DNA from: Nostoc sp. ATCC 43529
Lineage (GTDB): Bacteria; Cyanobacteriota; Cyanobacteriia; Cyanobacteriales; Nostocaceae
DNA: 64,000 nt
Direction of reading: 5' to 3'
NCBI GenBank assembly: GCA_003326205.1
Contig: LWTK01000036.1
Coordinates: forward strand, 124,001 to 188,000
Positions 16,599 to 25,365 of the stretch are shown piece after piece (positions within the stretch are counted from its first letter, which is position 1; every line of letters starts with the position of its first letter). A program made the translations under genes and the position numbers. The notes beneath the pieces are model-generated. The model was not told the origin of the DNA. It worked only from the letters and a program-made list of their open reading frames with translations, and made no database searches.

Positions 16599-17733
16599 AC
16601 TTAATAGTTCTCCCGTAGATACTTGCTATTTCTGTTAATTCATATTTGCTAGCTAAAAGCATTTCTGCTACTCGACCAGCCGAAATAATACCCTGTTCAT
16701 AGGCATCAAAGCAAAGTCCAACATAAAAATTTGACAAACCTCTTTTAAGTAGCTCTTCTCGACGTTGACGAGAGCCGAATGAGAGGCTTTCAGGCAGTTC
16801 TGGATCAACTTTTAAATGTCTTGGCACTCTCACTGCTTTTATCTGGTTTTCTACATCTTCAGATATAAAATTGGCACTTTTTAAGGTATTAGCTAACGCT
16901 TCTGTACTAACCTTAAGTTTATTGGCCCATTCAACAGCTTTTTCAGGAGTCCAAGTTCGACAATCTGGAATTTTCTGTAGAAATTCTGGTGGCATTAAAT
17001 AATCGGATGCAAAGTTGTTAGCTCTCACTTCAACTAAATTCTTTTTATCTGTTTTCAAAGAAATAACAAATTCCTGCTCATCATCCAAAATTCCATGAGC
17101 CGATTCATGAGCCGCAGTAAATCTTTGCCTGTAAATATCTTCACTGTAATTCACTAATATGCACTTGCCTGCTGTAGGATGTTTGATGAATAAACCAGAG
17201 ATATTAGAGTTACCCAACTGGCGACGAAAAATATGAAATCCCAGAGAGCGAAAATCTTCATAAACATCCATACGGATTTCATTAGAAGCATAACCTAAAT
17301 GTCTTCTGAGTGCCTTTGCTGCCTCTTTTCCATGTCCTATGTAATAGTTACCTCTTTTGATAAAGCTAAAAGGTTTATAAATAATTGGTGAAATCAGTTT
17401 TAACAGAAAATCCTCACATTCACATAAAAATAAAAATTCTTGTACTGCCCATCGATCTTCTTTTGAAAATTCATCTCCATATCTTCGGAATAAAGTTTCC
17501 GTTTGCTCAAACGAAGCTACTCGCTCGTTGGAAATAAAAAACTGGTAATCACAGAGGTAATAGTCAGCAAATATTAAAACTTCATCACCTGTTGGTTGTC
17601 TTTCTCCATTTTCTAGAGCAGCCAGAATGTTTTCGGGGATGCCTGTGGCTGTTGCGACTTCTGCCAGAGATTTTTGAAATTGATCGCGGTATTTTCTTAG
17701 TTTGGAGCTAAACAAGGCAAGGTCAAAAGACAT
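16588..17733 (-). CDS. XRE-family regulator fused to ImmA/IrrE metallopeptidase (381 aa)
   Basis: Residues 10-65 are an XRE helix-turn-helix (LAEVATATGIPENILAALE). The centre holds the zinc peptidase motif AAHESAHGIL with His209, Glu210 and His213, typical of ImmA/IrrE (COG2856), plus the later LMPPEFL. In known cases such proteins cleave a repressor (ImmR, DdrO) on stress or act as antitoxins. The next gene, with an 11-base overlap, is a PIN-like nuclease, so this protein probably represses the pair and controls or neutralises the nuclease. ATG at 17733. The catalytic residues are intact. Confidence 0.82.
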   Translation of the reverse strand: MSFDLALFSSKLRKYRDQFQKSLAEVATATGIPENILAALENGERQPTGDEVLIFADYYLCDYQFFISNERVASFEQTETLFRRYGDEFSKEDRWAVQEFLFLCECEDFLLKLISPIIYKPFSFIKRGNYYIGHGKEAAKALRRHLGYASNEIRMDVYEDFRSLGFHIFRRQLGNSNISGLFIKHPTAGKCILVNYSEDIYRQRFTAAHESAHGILDDEQEFVISLKTDKKNLVEVRANNFASDYLMPPEFLQKIPDCRTWTPEKAVEWANKLKVSTEALANTLKSANFISEDVENQIKAVRVPRHLKVDPELPESLSFGSRQRREELLKRGLSNFYVGLCFDAYEQGIISAGRVAEMLLASKYELTEIASIYGRTIKYGD

Positions 17734-17908
17734 AGCACAGACAGCCTTGGAACTTTAAGTTGTAATATTCCTTGCTATACTTGTGCATGGAATAGTGCCG
17801 TAAATAATAGCATAGCTATTGTAAAAAATACAAATTTAAAGAGTAATTTTACGGGATGTTGGCAAAAACTGCCATAATATAGAAAAACAGATTTAGGAAA
17901 TAACTCTT

Positions 17909-18172
17909 GTGAAAAGTATAAATATTTCCTTACCTGACACCATACTAGCTTATGTAGAACAACAGGTAGCTGAAGGTGGTTACAGCAGTGTCAGCGAATA
18001 TTTTCGTGAATTAGTGCGGCAAGACCAAAAACAGAAATCTAAAGAACGTCTTGAAACAATGCTTTTGGAAGGATTAAACTCTGGAGATACAACAGAAATG
18101 ACTGTTCAAGATTGGGAAGATATACGCCAAACAATCAGGGGAAAAATTAATAAATATCAAGATATACTTTAG
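17909..18172 (+). CDS. ParD-like ribbon-helix-helix antitoxin, no ParE beside it (87 aa)
   Basis: MKSINISLPDTILAYVEQQV followed by GGYSSVSEYFRELVR is the classical ParD/CC2985 N-terminus, a ribbon-helix-helix that binds its own operator. The rest is the acidic toxin-binding tail (EGLNSGDTTEMTVQDWEDI). It starts with GTG after AGGA. ParD normally precedes a parE gene of about 95 codons, but here the stop is followed by a 32-bp repeat and another antitoxin gene. It is therefore either an orphan or acts on a toxin elsewhere. It is divergent from the XRE-ImmA/IrrE gene. Confidence 0.78.
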   Translation: MKSINISLPDTILAYVEQQVAEGGYSSVSEYFRELVRQDQKQKSKERLETMLLEGLNSGDTTEMTVQDWEDIRQTIRGKINKYQDIL

Positions 18173-18198
18173 CCATTATTGCATTAATTCATCAGGCG

Positions 18199-18230
18199 CG
18201 ATCGCCCAACAGCCAACTATAATATATTTA
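18199..18230. repeat. 32-bp intergenic repeat, copy 1 (copy 2 at 19497-19528)
   Basis: The two copies share 29 of 32 bases, starting with CGATCGCCCAA and ending with ATATATTTA. Each lies just upstream of a plus-strand accessory gene. Confidence 0.65.
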
Positions 18231-18253
18231 ACGTTTTCGAGAAGGATGGAACC

Positions 18254-18613
18254 ATGACTAATACTCAAAAAATGGTTCGATTAAACTTAGATTTATCACC
18301 TGAACTCAATCAAATACTAGACGAATTAGTAAATAAAACAGGCACAAGTAAAAGTGATGTTCTGCGTCAGGCTATAAGGTTAATGCAAGTTATGGTTATA
18401 GCTAAAGAGGAAACCGAAAAATTAGGAGTTCCAAAAGCAAATCAACTGATAGTGAATGAAGTCATTTTTCCACCTGAACAGCAGCCAAAACCGCATCCAT
18501 TAGATACATTTATGGAACGGCTTGGCCCTTGGGAAGATGAACGCACTGCTGAGGAAATAGTTAAAGATATTTATGATAGCCGTACTATTTCTAACAATGA
18601 CATTAGTCTATGA
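18254..18613 (+). CDS. VapB-type antitoxin with a CopG-like ribbon-helix-helix head (119 aa)
   Basis: The first 70 residues (MVRLNLDLSPELNQILDELV, then TSKSDVLRQAIRLM) form a ribbon-helix-helix domain of a kind common in small solitary cyanobacterial proteins. The last 35 residues (FMERLGPWEDERTAEEIVKD and IYDSRTIS) are the toxin-gripping tail typical of VapB antitoxins. GAAGGA precedes the ATG. Its stop overlaps the start of the VapC gene (ATGA), so translation is coupled. It should bind and silence the VapC next to it and repress its own promoter. The two-part make-up suggests domain swapping. Confidence 0.78.
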   Translation: MTNTQKMVRLNLDLSPELNQILDELVNKTGTSKSDVLRQAIRLMQVMVIAKEETEKLGVPKANQLIVNEVIFPPEQQPKPHPLDTFMERLGPWEDERTAEEIVKDIYDSRTISNNDISL

Positions 18614-19011
18614 CTTATTTACTTGATATTGATACTTGCATTTATTGGATTAAAGATATTAGTTCAGTCAGAACTAAAGCTGGAGAAATAGGATGGGAGC
18701 AAATTTGTATTTGCAGTATCACGGTTGCTGAATTGTATTATGGTGCTTACAATTCTCAACGAGTCGCTGAAAATTTAACTCGTGCAGAAGACTTTATTCA
18801 AAACTTACCCGTTGTACCTTTAACCGATCCTGCTCTTAGAAAGTTTGGTGAATTAAAGGCAGAACTTCGTAGAATAGGGCAGACAATTTCGGAATTTGAT
18901 TTACTAATTGCAAGTGTCGCACTAACAGAAAATTACATTTTAGTAACAAACAATACTCGCCATTACAGCCGCATTTCTACTTTACAATTAGAAAACTGGA
19001 TTTCAGCTTAA
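18610..19011 (+). CDS. vapC: VapC-type PIN-domain ribonuclease toxin (133 aa)
   Basis: The four PIN positions are present: Asp6 in YLLDIDTCIYWIK, Glu41 in ITVAELYYGA, Asp97 in SEFDLLIASVAL and the TNNTRHYSRI segment around Asn115. The usual opening is DTNTCI; here it is DIDTCI, a mild change that keeps the first Asp. VapC enzymes cut tRNA or rRNA and stop growth until antitoxin returns. It is co-translated with the upstream antitoxin through a four-base overlap. Length is normal. Together the two form a complete VapBC module. Confidence 0.88.
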   Translation: MTYLLDIDTCIYWIKDISSVRTKAGEIGWEQICICSITVAELYYGAYNSQRVAENLTRAEDFIQNLPVVPLTDPALRKFGELKAELRRIGQTISEFDLLIASVALTENYILVTNNTRHYSRISTLQLENWISA

Positions 19012-19034
19012 AGCGTCAGTGTTTCCTATTTTTC

Positions 19035-19514
19035 TCATAATTCAGATGTTGAAATCAACTGCTCAATTGCCGAGGCATCTAAACCTGTAACTGTCGCCAC
19101 CTGTTCTAATGCCATCCCACCCGCTAGTAAGTTGCGTGCTGTTTGTAATAACTGTGACTCTGCTTTGTCTGCTCGTTGGAGTTCTAATTCTTCAGGTGTT
19201 AGTAGTAATTCTCCGTCCAAAGTTGCCCAGCGTAACCAAGTCGCTTCAATTCCTTTGTAATTTCCCTGCCAGCGCTGCAAGGCTAACCCTAAAGATTCAC
19301 TCACCAATTGATTGCGATCGCTAACAGCCAAAGGTTGATAAACTCTCTGTTGGATAGAAAAACCTGCCCAATTATCTGGGTTAAACGGGTCATACCAAAA
19401 ATATTCTGGCACGCGCATTTGATTTTGATAAATCAGTTTTTTCTCATTTTTCTCTGCGGCGGCTGTACTTTCAAAAAGCAATTCAATTATCAAGAGCGAT
19501 CGCCCAATAACCAA
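19035..19514 (-). pseudogene. Uma2-family (DUF820) protein lacking its N-terminal half
   Basis: The sequence from IIELLFESTAAAEKNEKK to YQNQMRVPEYFWYDPFNPD is the second half of a Uma2/DUF820 PD-(D/E)XK-like fold. It is followed by the usual C-terminal tail with LQTARNLLAGGMALEQVA. The first half, including the conserved E.D and PDLV strands, is missing. The only possible starts are a TTG or weak internal codons. The break falls in the 32-bp repeat at 19497-19528, beyond which an unrelated intact Uma2 gene runs the other way. Recombination at the repeat is a likely cause. Confidence 0.65.
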
Positions 19515-19528
19515 CTATCATATATTTA
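19497..19528. repeat. 32-bp intergenic repeat, copy 2
   Basis: This is the partner of 18199-18230. The ATG of the following Uma2 gene begins at its last base, and the truncated Uma2 gene breaks within it. Confidence 0.65.
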
Positions 19529-20139
19529 TGATTTCATACAAGGCTATGATTCCACAAACTCTAGACAAAATCACTACCCTTGAAGAACAGCGGTTTCTCT
19601 TACCTGGTCATTACACTTGGGAAGAATTTGAGAAACTTGAAATCTTAATAGGAGATGCGCCAGGTTTGCGGATAACTTATCTTGATGGGTGTGTGGAATT
19701 TATGACTCTTGGCGAACAACATGAATTACTAAAAAAAATAATCGCTATATTGCTGGAAGCTTACTTGTTTGAATTACGTATAAATTTTATCCCTGTAGGT
19801 AGCGCTACTCGTCGAGCAAAAGAAAAAGGCGCTTCCTTTGAACCTGATGAATCTTATTATATAGGAGAAAAAAAAGAAAATCCTGATTTAGCAATTGAAA
19901 TCAATATTACCAGTGGTAGTATAGATAAACTAGAAAAATATAAGCGTTTTAACATTTCTGAAGTTTGGTTTTGGGAAAATAATCAGATATCTCTATATCA
20001 CTTAAGTAATAATAACTATGAGCAAACTGCTCAAAGCAAATTACTACCAGATTTAAATATAAATTTGTTAGCCCGTTGTGTTTTAATGCCTTCGATAATT
20101 GAAGCTAAAACAGAGTTTATCAAGGGAATTCGACAGTAA
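19528..20139 (+). CDS. Uma2-family (DUF820) putative endonuclease-fold protein (203 aa)
   Basis: The family fold is complete: ITYLDGCVEFMTLGEQHELL, FEPDESYYIG with the family Glu/Asp, PDLAIEINITSGS with Asp and Glu, and KLEKYKRFNISEVWFWENN. These match the PD-(D/E)XK core of Uma2 proteins, which are very numerous in filamentous cyanobacteria, often beside mobile DNA. Their role is not known. Two starts are possible (19528 and 19546); both are ATG, and the second has AAGG close upstream. It follows the VapBC pair and the truncated Uma2 relative. Confidence 0.8.
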   Translation: MISYKAMIPQTLDKITTLEEQRFLLPGHYTWEEFEKLEILIGDAPGLRITYLDGCVEFMTLGEQHELLKKIIAILLEAYLFELRINFIPVGSATRRAKEKGASFEPDESYYIGEKKENPDLAIEINITSGSIDKLEKYKRFNISEVWFWENNQISLYHLSNNNYEQTAQSKLLPDLNINLLARCVLMPSIIEAKTEFIKGIRQ

Positions 20140-20942
20140 AATGTTAATAGATAAAAGAGTTGAATAAGTAGCTCAAACTAAAAAAATATAAGATGTAGAT
20201 GTAAATAAATGTAGGGTGTGTTAACGCTGAGGGTACGGCACCTTGATAGACTCTACTGAGGTGCGTTGCGCTTTGCGACAACGCACCCTACTATTGTTTT
20301 ATGTTTAATTAAGTTTACCTACTTAATAAATTTCTAAAATAGAACAACAATAACCTAAATAAGTTTAGATTTATCGCCAAAACGTTGACGGTTTTATTTA
20401 GCATATAAGACTGAGGTTTTGCTAAAAGTAATCCCTACGACTGGCTACGTATGCACCCTATTTTATTAGAGTAAATATATATATTGCAATTATCGCGTTA
20501 ATTTATCAAGAGCGATCGCGCAATTTCTCTCCTCCCAATAGCATCTACTTATATACTTGTTTAAGTTTTAATAAGCAGTGTATTTCTTCACAAGTTCCTC
20601 AAATTCTTGTTCTAACTTCAAGATAGAGATGTTTAACTATTGCTTGAACTAGCTTGAGAATTCAGCACTTTTCCATACTAGTCGTGTTGTATATTGGTCG
20701 TAATTATCACTAGCATTTTTGCTATATGCGCTATATACAACATATACAATCAGCGGCATTGCCTGAGAAAACAGCATTGCTGATTAAAAGTATGAATTAG
20801 TCTCACGCATTTGCCTTTAAGCGCCACCGCTTTCTTAGGCGCAAAGAATTGTTTGGTTTAGTCATCTTCAAAAAAGTCAATTCATACTCTGATTCAGCAA
20901 CGCCAAAATTTTGAACTTGGAATTGCTTAGGAGCTACAGATC
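20140..20942. other. Intergenic region with palindromic repeat and the promoter of the D1-like gene
   Basis: A TAGGGTGTGTT/AACGCACCCTA inverted repeat lies at 20212-20290 (79 bp), related to 12028-12174. Near 20485-20525 is a third relative of the HIP1-containing element seen at 18199. The last 300 bases are AT-rich with TATATGC/TATATAC runs and presumably hold the promoter. AGGAG precedes the ATG at 20943. No ORF is supported. Confidence 0.45.
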
Positions 20943-22013
20943 ATGAGTACCATTGTTCAACGTCAAAAAGAATTTAATTTTTTTGATTTCTGGGATAGCT
21001 TTTGTAGCTGGATTACTAGCACAGAAAATCGGATTTACATCGGCTGGTTTGGCGTGTTGTCGATTCCCACATTGCTAACTGCCACCACCTGTTTTATTTT
21101 GGCTTTTATTGCCGCTCCCGGCGTAGATATGGATGGCATACGTGAGCCAATCAAGGGTTCGCTGATGGATGGTAATAACTTAATTACAGCCGCAGTTGTG
21201 CCGACTTCCGCCGCTATTGGTTTGCACTTTTATCCTATTTGGGAAGCTGCATCAATGGATGAATGGCTCTACAATGGCGGGCCATATCAGTTAATTGTGC
21301 TGCATTTTCTCATTGGTATTTGGTGCTTTTTAGGGCAACTTTGGGAATTGAGCTATCGTTTGGGAATGCGACCTTGGATAGCAATTGCCTATTCTGCACC
21401 CGTTATCGCCGCTACTTCGGTTTTGCTAGTTTATCCCATTGGTCAAGGTAGTTTTTCTGACGGTTTACCTTTAGGAATTGCTGGGACTTTCCACTTTATG
21501 TTGGCTTTCCAAGGCGACCATAATATCCTCATGCACCCGTTCCACATGTTGGGTGTAGCAGGTGTATTCGGTGGCGCACTGTTGAGTTCTTTGCATGGTT
21601 CTTTGGTGACTTCAACACTAATTCGGAATACTGATGAAAATCAATCAATTAATGCCGGACATAAGTTGAGTCAGAAGAAAGTTACCTACAATTATTTAAC
21701 AGGACACTATGGCTTCTTGGGACGCTTGTTAATTCCTACCTTTGCTAGTAAAAATCATCGTGCTTTCCATTTTTTATTAGCAGCTTTACCAACGGTGGGT
21801 ATTTGGTTCGCAGCGATGGGTGTATGTTCGATGGCATTTAATCTCAATGGCTTTAACTTTAATCATTCCATCTTAGATAGTCGGGGTGAAGTCATTAGAA
21901 CCGACGCTGATATACTCAACCGTGCCAATCTTGGTATCAGTGCAATGCACGCTCCCAATGTCCATAATTTTCCTTTGGTTCTCTCTAGCGGTCAACCTAT
22001 TCGAGTTAGTTGA
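20943..22013 (+). CDS. psbA: Divergent photosystem II D1 protein (rogue/sentinel type psbA paralogue, 356 aa)
   Basis: The sequence aligns with D1 over its whole length, with five transmembrane helices. Kept: the Tyr-Z equivalent Tyr164 with SFSD Asp173 (D170), His193 (H190), chlorophyll ligand His201 (H198), and iron ligands His218 and His276 (H215, H272). Changed at the oxygen-evolving site: E189 to Asp192, E333 to Ala337, D342 to Val346, and the C-terminal ligand Ala344 to Ser348. Gln130 becomes Leu133. The Mn4CaO5 cluster therefore probably cannot assemble. Such rogue D1 forms are thought to make photosystem II without oxygen evolution, for instance in the dark during nitrogen fixation. 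No far-red genes are nearby and the QD pair reported for ChlF is not visible, so ChlF is less likely. AGGAG ribosome site. Confidence 0.88.
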   Translation: MSTIVQRQKEFNFFDFWDSFCSWITSTENRIYIGWFGVLSIPTLLTATTCFILAFIAAPGVDMDGIREPIKGSLMDGNNLITAAVVPTSAAIGLHFYPIWEAASMDEWLYNGGPYQLIVLHFLIGIWCFLGQLWELSYRLGMRPWIAIAYSAPVIAATSVLLVYPIGQGSFSDGLPLGIAGTFHFMLAFQGDHNILMHPFHMLGVAGVFGGALLSSLHGSLVTSTLIRNTDENQSINAGHKLSQKKVTYNYLTGHYGFLGRLLIPTFASKNHRAFHFLLAALPTVGIWFAAMGVCSMAFNLNGFNFNHSILDSRGEVIRTDADILNRANLGISAMHAPNVHNFPLVLSSGQPIRVS

Positions 22014-22046
22014 AAATTGCATCTATCGATTTTTATAGTTTTTTCC

Positions 22047-22093
22047 AACCTGCCTGTAATTTGGAGATGAGTTAATATTACGGGTAGGTTTTT
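22047..22093 (+). terminator. Rho-independent terminator of the D1-like gene
   Basis: AACCT.CC.GTAAT (22047-22060) pairs with ATTAC.GG.AGGTT (22077-22090), with G-T wobbles, followed by TTT. It lies 34 bases after the stop codon. Confidence 0.75.
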
Positions 22094-22176
22094 CTTGTGT
22101 CTGTTAAAAAATTACTACAAAGTGTAAGAAACACAAACCCCGCTGTTGCCTGTTACCTTCCCCGAAGGGACTTGAA

Positions 22177-23562
22177 TCAAACCAAAGGCAAAATAATTTC
22201 AAATTCAGTACCTCCACCTGGTTGAGAACGGAAATTGAATTTACCGCCATGTTTCACAGTTATAATTCGATAACTGACTGCTAAACTAGTTTCTTTACCA
22301 TTTTTTGTTTCTAAAGAAAAAGATTCTAAAATTTGGTCTTGCAATTCTTGAGGCATTCCAGGGCCATTGTCAGCAATACGAATTAAAATCCAGCGAGAAT
22401 CTGGTGCATGTGGTTTACTTGGTTTTTGTGAAATAACTTCTGTAGTAATCTTAATTTGGGGTTTTTGAATAGTTTTTGTATCTTCTAGATGGAACTGCTG
22501 TCGTACTGCTTCATTGAGTAATGTATCCACAGCTTCGCTTAAAAGATTAATTAAAACCTGATTTAATTGCCCCATAAAGCAATACACTGGCGGCAATTGC
22601 CCATAGGATTTGACGATTTCAATTTCTCCTTGAATCCGGCTATTAATTAATAAAATTATATTATCGATACAGGCGTGTAAATCTACGGGTTTGGGATAAA
22701 GTTCATCGAGATGGCAGAAGTTTTGCAAACTGGTCACCAGTCTTTTTAATCTTTCGGCTCCAGTGCGGATACTAGCAAGCGATCGCAATAAATCTTGTTC
22801 TAAAAAATCAAATTCAATTTCTTCTTTTATTTGGTCGATTGTCTGAGAAGCTGATGTTAATTCTTTATCGTAAGCTGCTATTAACTTGAGTAGATCTTGG
22901 CTGTAATTTGAAACGTAAGTTATGTTACCCCAAATAAAACCCACGGGGTCTAAAATTTCGTGTACTACCCCATCTACCAAACGCCCTAAACTCGCCATTT
23001 TATCATTTTGAATCATTTGGGCTTGGCTGCGTTCGTATCGCACAAAATTTTTGATGCCGCGAATTTGCCAAGAAATAAAATTTAATTCTTGCACATCTAA
23101 TAATCTATAAGCACCACAAGCAGTTTGCACTACAATTGGTTCTGATAATAATTCTGGCGATCGCTTTAAGCTAAGTTGCATCGCAATTAAAATTAATGTC
23201 GTCTCTCCAAGCAACAAAATGGGTGTCCGTGCATAGCCATAGAGAACGGCTAATGGTTGCTGAATAAATAACTCTTGTCCATAAGGGCGAATCAAAAATT
23301 CTAAAAGTCGTCGCCGCGAAATCATTCCCACGAACTTTCCCTGGTCTACCAAAATTATTCCGGGTAGTAGTGGATATTTTTCTAAAAAATGAGCCACTTC
23401 CCTAGCAGTACAACTAGTTTCCACGGGAAAGCTGTACATTGGTAGTTCTTGGAGAGTCGAATCTAAATTGAGATCGCGATCGCTACCAACAGACAAAAAT
23501 GGCGGCGATATATTATGACAACCACTGAATTCTTCTGGCACTATACACCCTGATTTTGGCAA
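22177..23562 (-). CDS. CBS-domain histidine kinase with degenerate catalytic boxes (up to 461 aa)
   Basis: A CBS-like sensor part (about residues 45-95, GIILVDQGKFVGMISRRRLL) precedes a HisKA-type region with the phospho-accepting His201 in GVVHEILDP, and an ATPase domain with an intact G1 box (IADNGPGMP). Two ATPase motifs are abnormal. The N box reads LLSEAVD with Glu343 where Asn is catalytic, and the G2 box reads ETSLAVSYRI in place of GTGLGLS. The paralogous kinase at 56444 has both motifs normal. The protein may bind nucleotide without phosphorylating, acting as a pseudokinase or scaffold. No response regulator is adjacent. Start uncertain: TTG at 23562, GTG at 23541 or ATG at 23439. 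Confidence 0.75.
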   Translation of the reverse strand: MPKSGCIVPEEFSGCHNISPPFLSVGSDRDLNLDSTLQELPMYSFPVETSCTAREVAHFLEKYPLLPGIILVDQGKFVGMISRRRLLEFLIRPYGQELFIQQPLAVLYGYARTPILLLGETTLILIAMQLSLKRSPELLSEPIVVQTACGAYRLLDVQELNFISWQIRGIKNFVRYERSQAQMIQNDKMASLGRLVDGVVHEILDPVGFIWGNITYVSNYSQDLLKLIAAYDKELTSASQTIDQIKEEIEFDFLEQDLLRSLASIRTGAERLKRLVTSLQNFCHLDELYPKPVDLHACIDNIILLINSRIQGEIEIVKSYGQLPPVYCFMGQLNQVLINLLSEAVDTLLNEAVRQQFHLEDTKTIQKPQIKITTEVISQKPSKPHAPDSRWILIRIADNGPGMPQELQDQILESFSLETKNGKETSLAVSYRIITVKHGGKFNFRSQPGGGTEFEIILPLV

Positions 23563-24265
23563 GACAAGTCAACAATAAGCTAATATCTTAGCCTCTGTCA
23601 TTATTTAAAAGGGAGTGGGGCATTGGGCATAGGGCATAGGGCATGGGGCATTTGTCTTTCGTGCTTCCTTTGCTCCTCATCCCCTTCCGCATTGCTATCT
23701 TGTAAAATTTGCTCTTGCCTTTTTAAAGTTTTTGTAGTAAAAAGTCAACCAAAGCTCAAATGATATTTGGCACGGCGCATTAGCAAAGGAAAAAGCGCAA
23801 AATCTGTAGCAAAATCCCCTAGAGTGTGCCTGCTTCTAGCTTTGCCATCCCTCAGGGTACAGAAGTTTGTAAGAGAGGACAAATGACAAAGAGCGATCCC
23901 CAAATGTTGAATAACTGTAAATCCTTGATGAAAATATAGCCCAGCCAATATCTGATTTAGGAAATTACTGTCAGTATAAACATAGGGAAATTTCAAATCC
24001 TCTATGCAGCTACTTGCCCCCTAGAATTGGAACAATTTCTGAACTTAAACAATCTTAGAAATGGTCATCATGAGTAAATGCACTCAGATAAATATCACTA
24101 TATGCTTTAAATCCAAGGCTTGTAGCGCTTAAACGTTAATTAAAACCGTAGAGCAGCTTGTTATTTAAATGATATTTAATTTTTCCGAACTGCTTTTGAT
24201 CCCCATTTCGATAGAATGACTAGGCAGAACCCTAAAACTCACAACCGCTTTTGACAGCGACGCCC
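23563..24265. other. Intergenic region without a convincing gene
   Basis: It holds GGGCATAGGGCAT heptamers at about 23618-23650 and AT-rich text. An 83-codon minus-strand frame (23745-23996) shows no domain or ribosome site and is not called. The promoter of the permease gene should lie at the right end. Confidence 0.4.
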
Positions 24266-25318
24266 ATGAATCAACTCAACAATGGTTTTACACTATTTCT
24301 AAGTCTGCTAGTCGAGGCGATGCCTTTTTTACTTCTTGGGGTTTTATTCTCCAGTTTGCTGCTGTTTTTCGTTGATGAGCGCAAATTAGTAGAAAAAATG
24401 CCCAGGAATCCGCTGTTGGGTGCTTTAGTTGGCAGTACAATCGGCTTTTTATTTCCGGTGTGTGAGTGCGGGAATGTACCGGTAGCGCGGCGGTTCCTAA
24501 TCCAAGGAGTACCCACACCAGTGGCAATTGGTTTTTTGCTAGCAGCACCAACAATTAACCCAGTTGTGATTTGGGCAACTTGGACAGCCTTTCGAGATCA
24601 GCCAGAAATAGTAGTATTACGGGTTGTATTTTCCCTATCAATTGCCACAATTATCGGCTTTGTTTTCAGTTTTCAAAAGGACTTAAATCCTATAGTCCAA
24701 CCTGCGATCGCTCGGTATATGAAATATAATCCTCCCGCGCCCCCTGAAACTAAACGGCGTGGCAAAGGTTACCAAGTACAACAGGAATCAACAGTACCGA
24801 ATATCTTGCAATCAGGGACTTATATTTTAGGAGGAAAAGCAGGTATACCGCTGCGGATAGATCCGAATTCAGTACCGCCTACCATCATCTCAACTCCTAA
24901 TAAACCCTTAGCAGATAAACTGCGTCTAGTGATAGATAATAGCGTTCAAGAATTGCGGGAATTAGGCGGAGTCATGATTTTAGGAAGTGCGATCGCCGCT
25001 GCTATTCAAGTCCTAGCCCCCCGCGAATTAATTCTCAGTTTGGGCGCTGGCCCCATTACTTCAATTGTAGTCATGCTGATATTAGCAGCAGTAGTGTCAA
25101 TTTGTTCTACAGTTGATTCTTTCTTTGCCCTATCTTTTGCTTCAACTTTTAGCAGTGGTTCATTACTGGCATTTCTAGTGTTTGGCCCAATGATTGATAT
25201 CAAAGGTGTTGGCTTGATGTTATCAATTTTTAAGCCCAAAACTATCTTTTACTTATTTGCCTTAGCAGGACAATTAACATTTCTGTTCACACTTTTCCTC
25301 AACTTGTACGTCTTTTAA
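24266..25318 (+). CDS. Permease of the DUF318/YraQ family (350 aa)
   Basis: About eight transmembrane segments in two halves surround the family signature GFLFPVCECGNVPVARR. The Cys-rich CECG and the matching late motif VVSICSTVDSFFALSFA line the likely transport path. GVPTPVAIGFLLAAPTINPV is the other conserved stretch. Members are thought to move small oxyanions or metal/organoarsenic species (ArsP is a relative); the substrate here is unknown. A variable hydrophilic loop (about residues 155-225) carries no motif. ATG at 24266 is preferred to the TTG at 24251. The next gene encodes its usual TIGR03943 partner. Confidence 0.82.
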   Translation: MNQLNNGFTLFLSLLVEAMPFLLLGVLFSSLLLFFVDERKLVEKMPRNPLLGALVGSTIGFLFPVCECGNVPVARRFLIQGVPTPVAIGFLLAAPTINPVVIWATWTAFRDQPEIVVLRVVFSLSIATIIGFVFSFQKDLNPIVQPAIARYMKYNPPAPPETKRRGKGYQVQQESTVPNILQSGTYILGGKAGIPLRIDPNSVPPTIISTPNKPLADKLRLVIDNSVQELRELGGVMILGSAIAAAIQVLAPRELILSLGAGPITSIVVMLILAAVVSICSTVDSFFALSFASTFSSGSLLAFLVFGPMIDIKGVGLMLSIFKPKTIFYLFALAGQLTFLFTLFLNLYVF

Positions 25319-25365
25319 AAATCCTTTGTCATTAGTCATTTGTCAATTGTCCTTTGTATAAAAAT

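Noticed and set aside
20943..22013. Chlorophyll f synthase (ChlF)
   Set aside because: D170, H332 and H337 equivalents are kept, the QD pair I associate with ChlF is not seen, and no far-red photoacclimation genes lie nearby.
22177..23562. Two-component system with a neighbouring regulator
   Set aside because: No response regulator is adjacent; the nearest receiver protein is almost 36 kb away.
23745..23996. 83-codon minus-strand ORF
   Set aside because: No ribosome site, no recognisable domain and unusual composition for the region.
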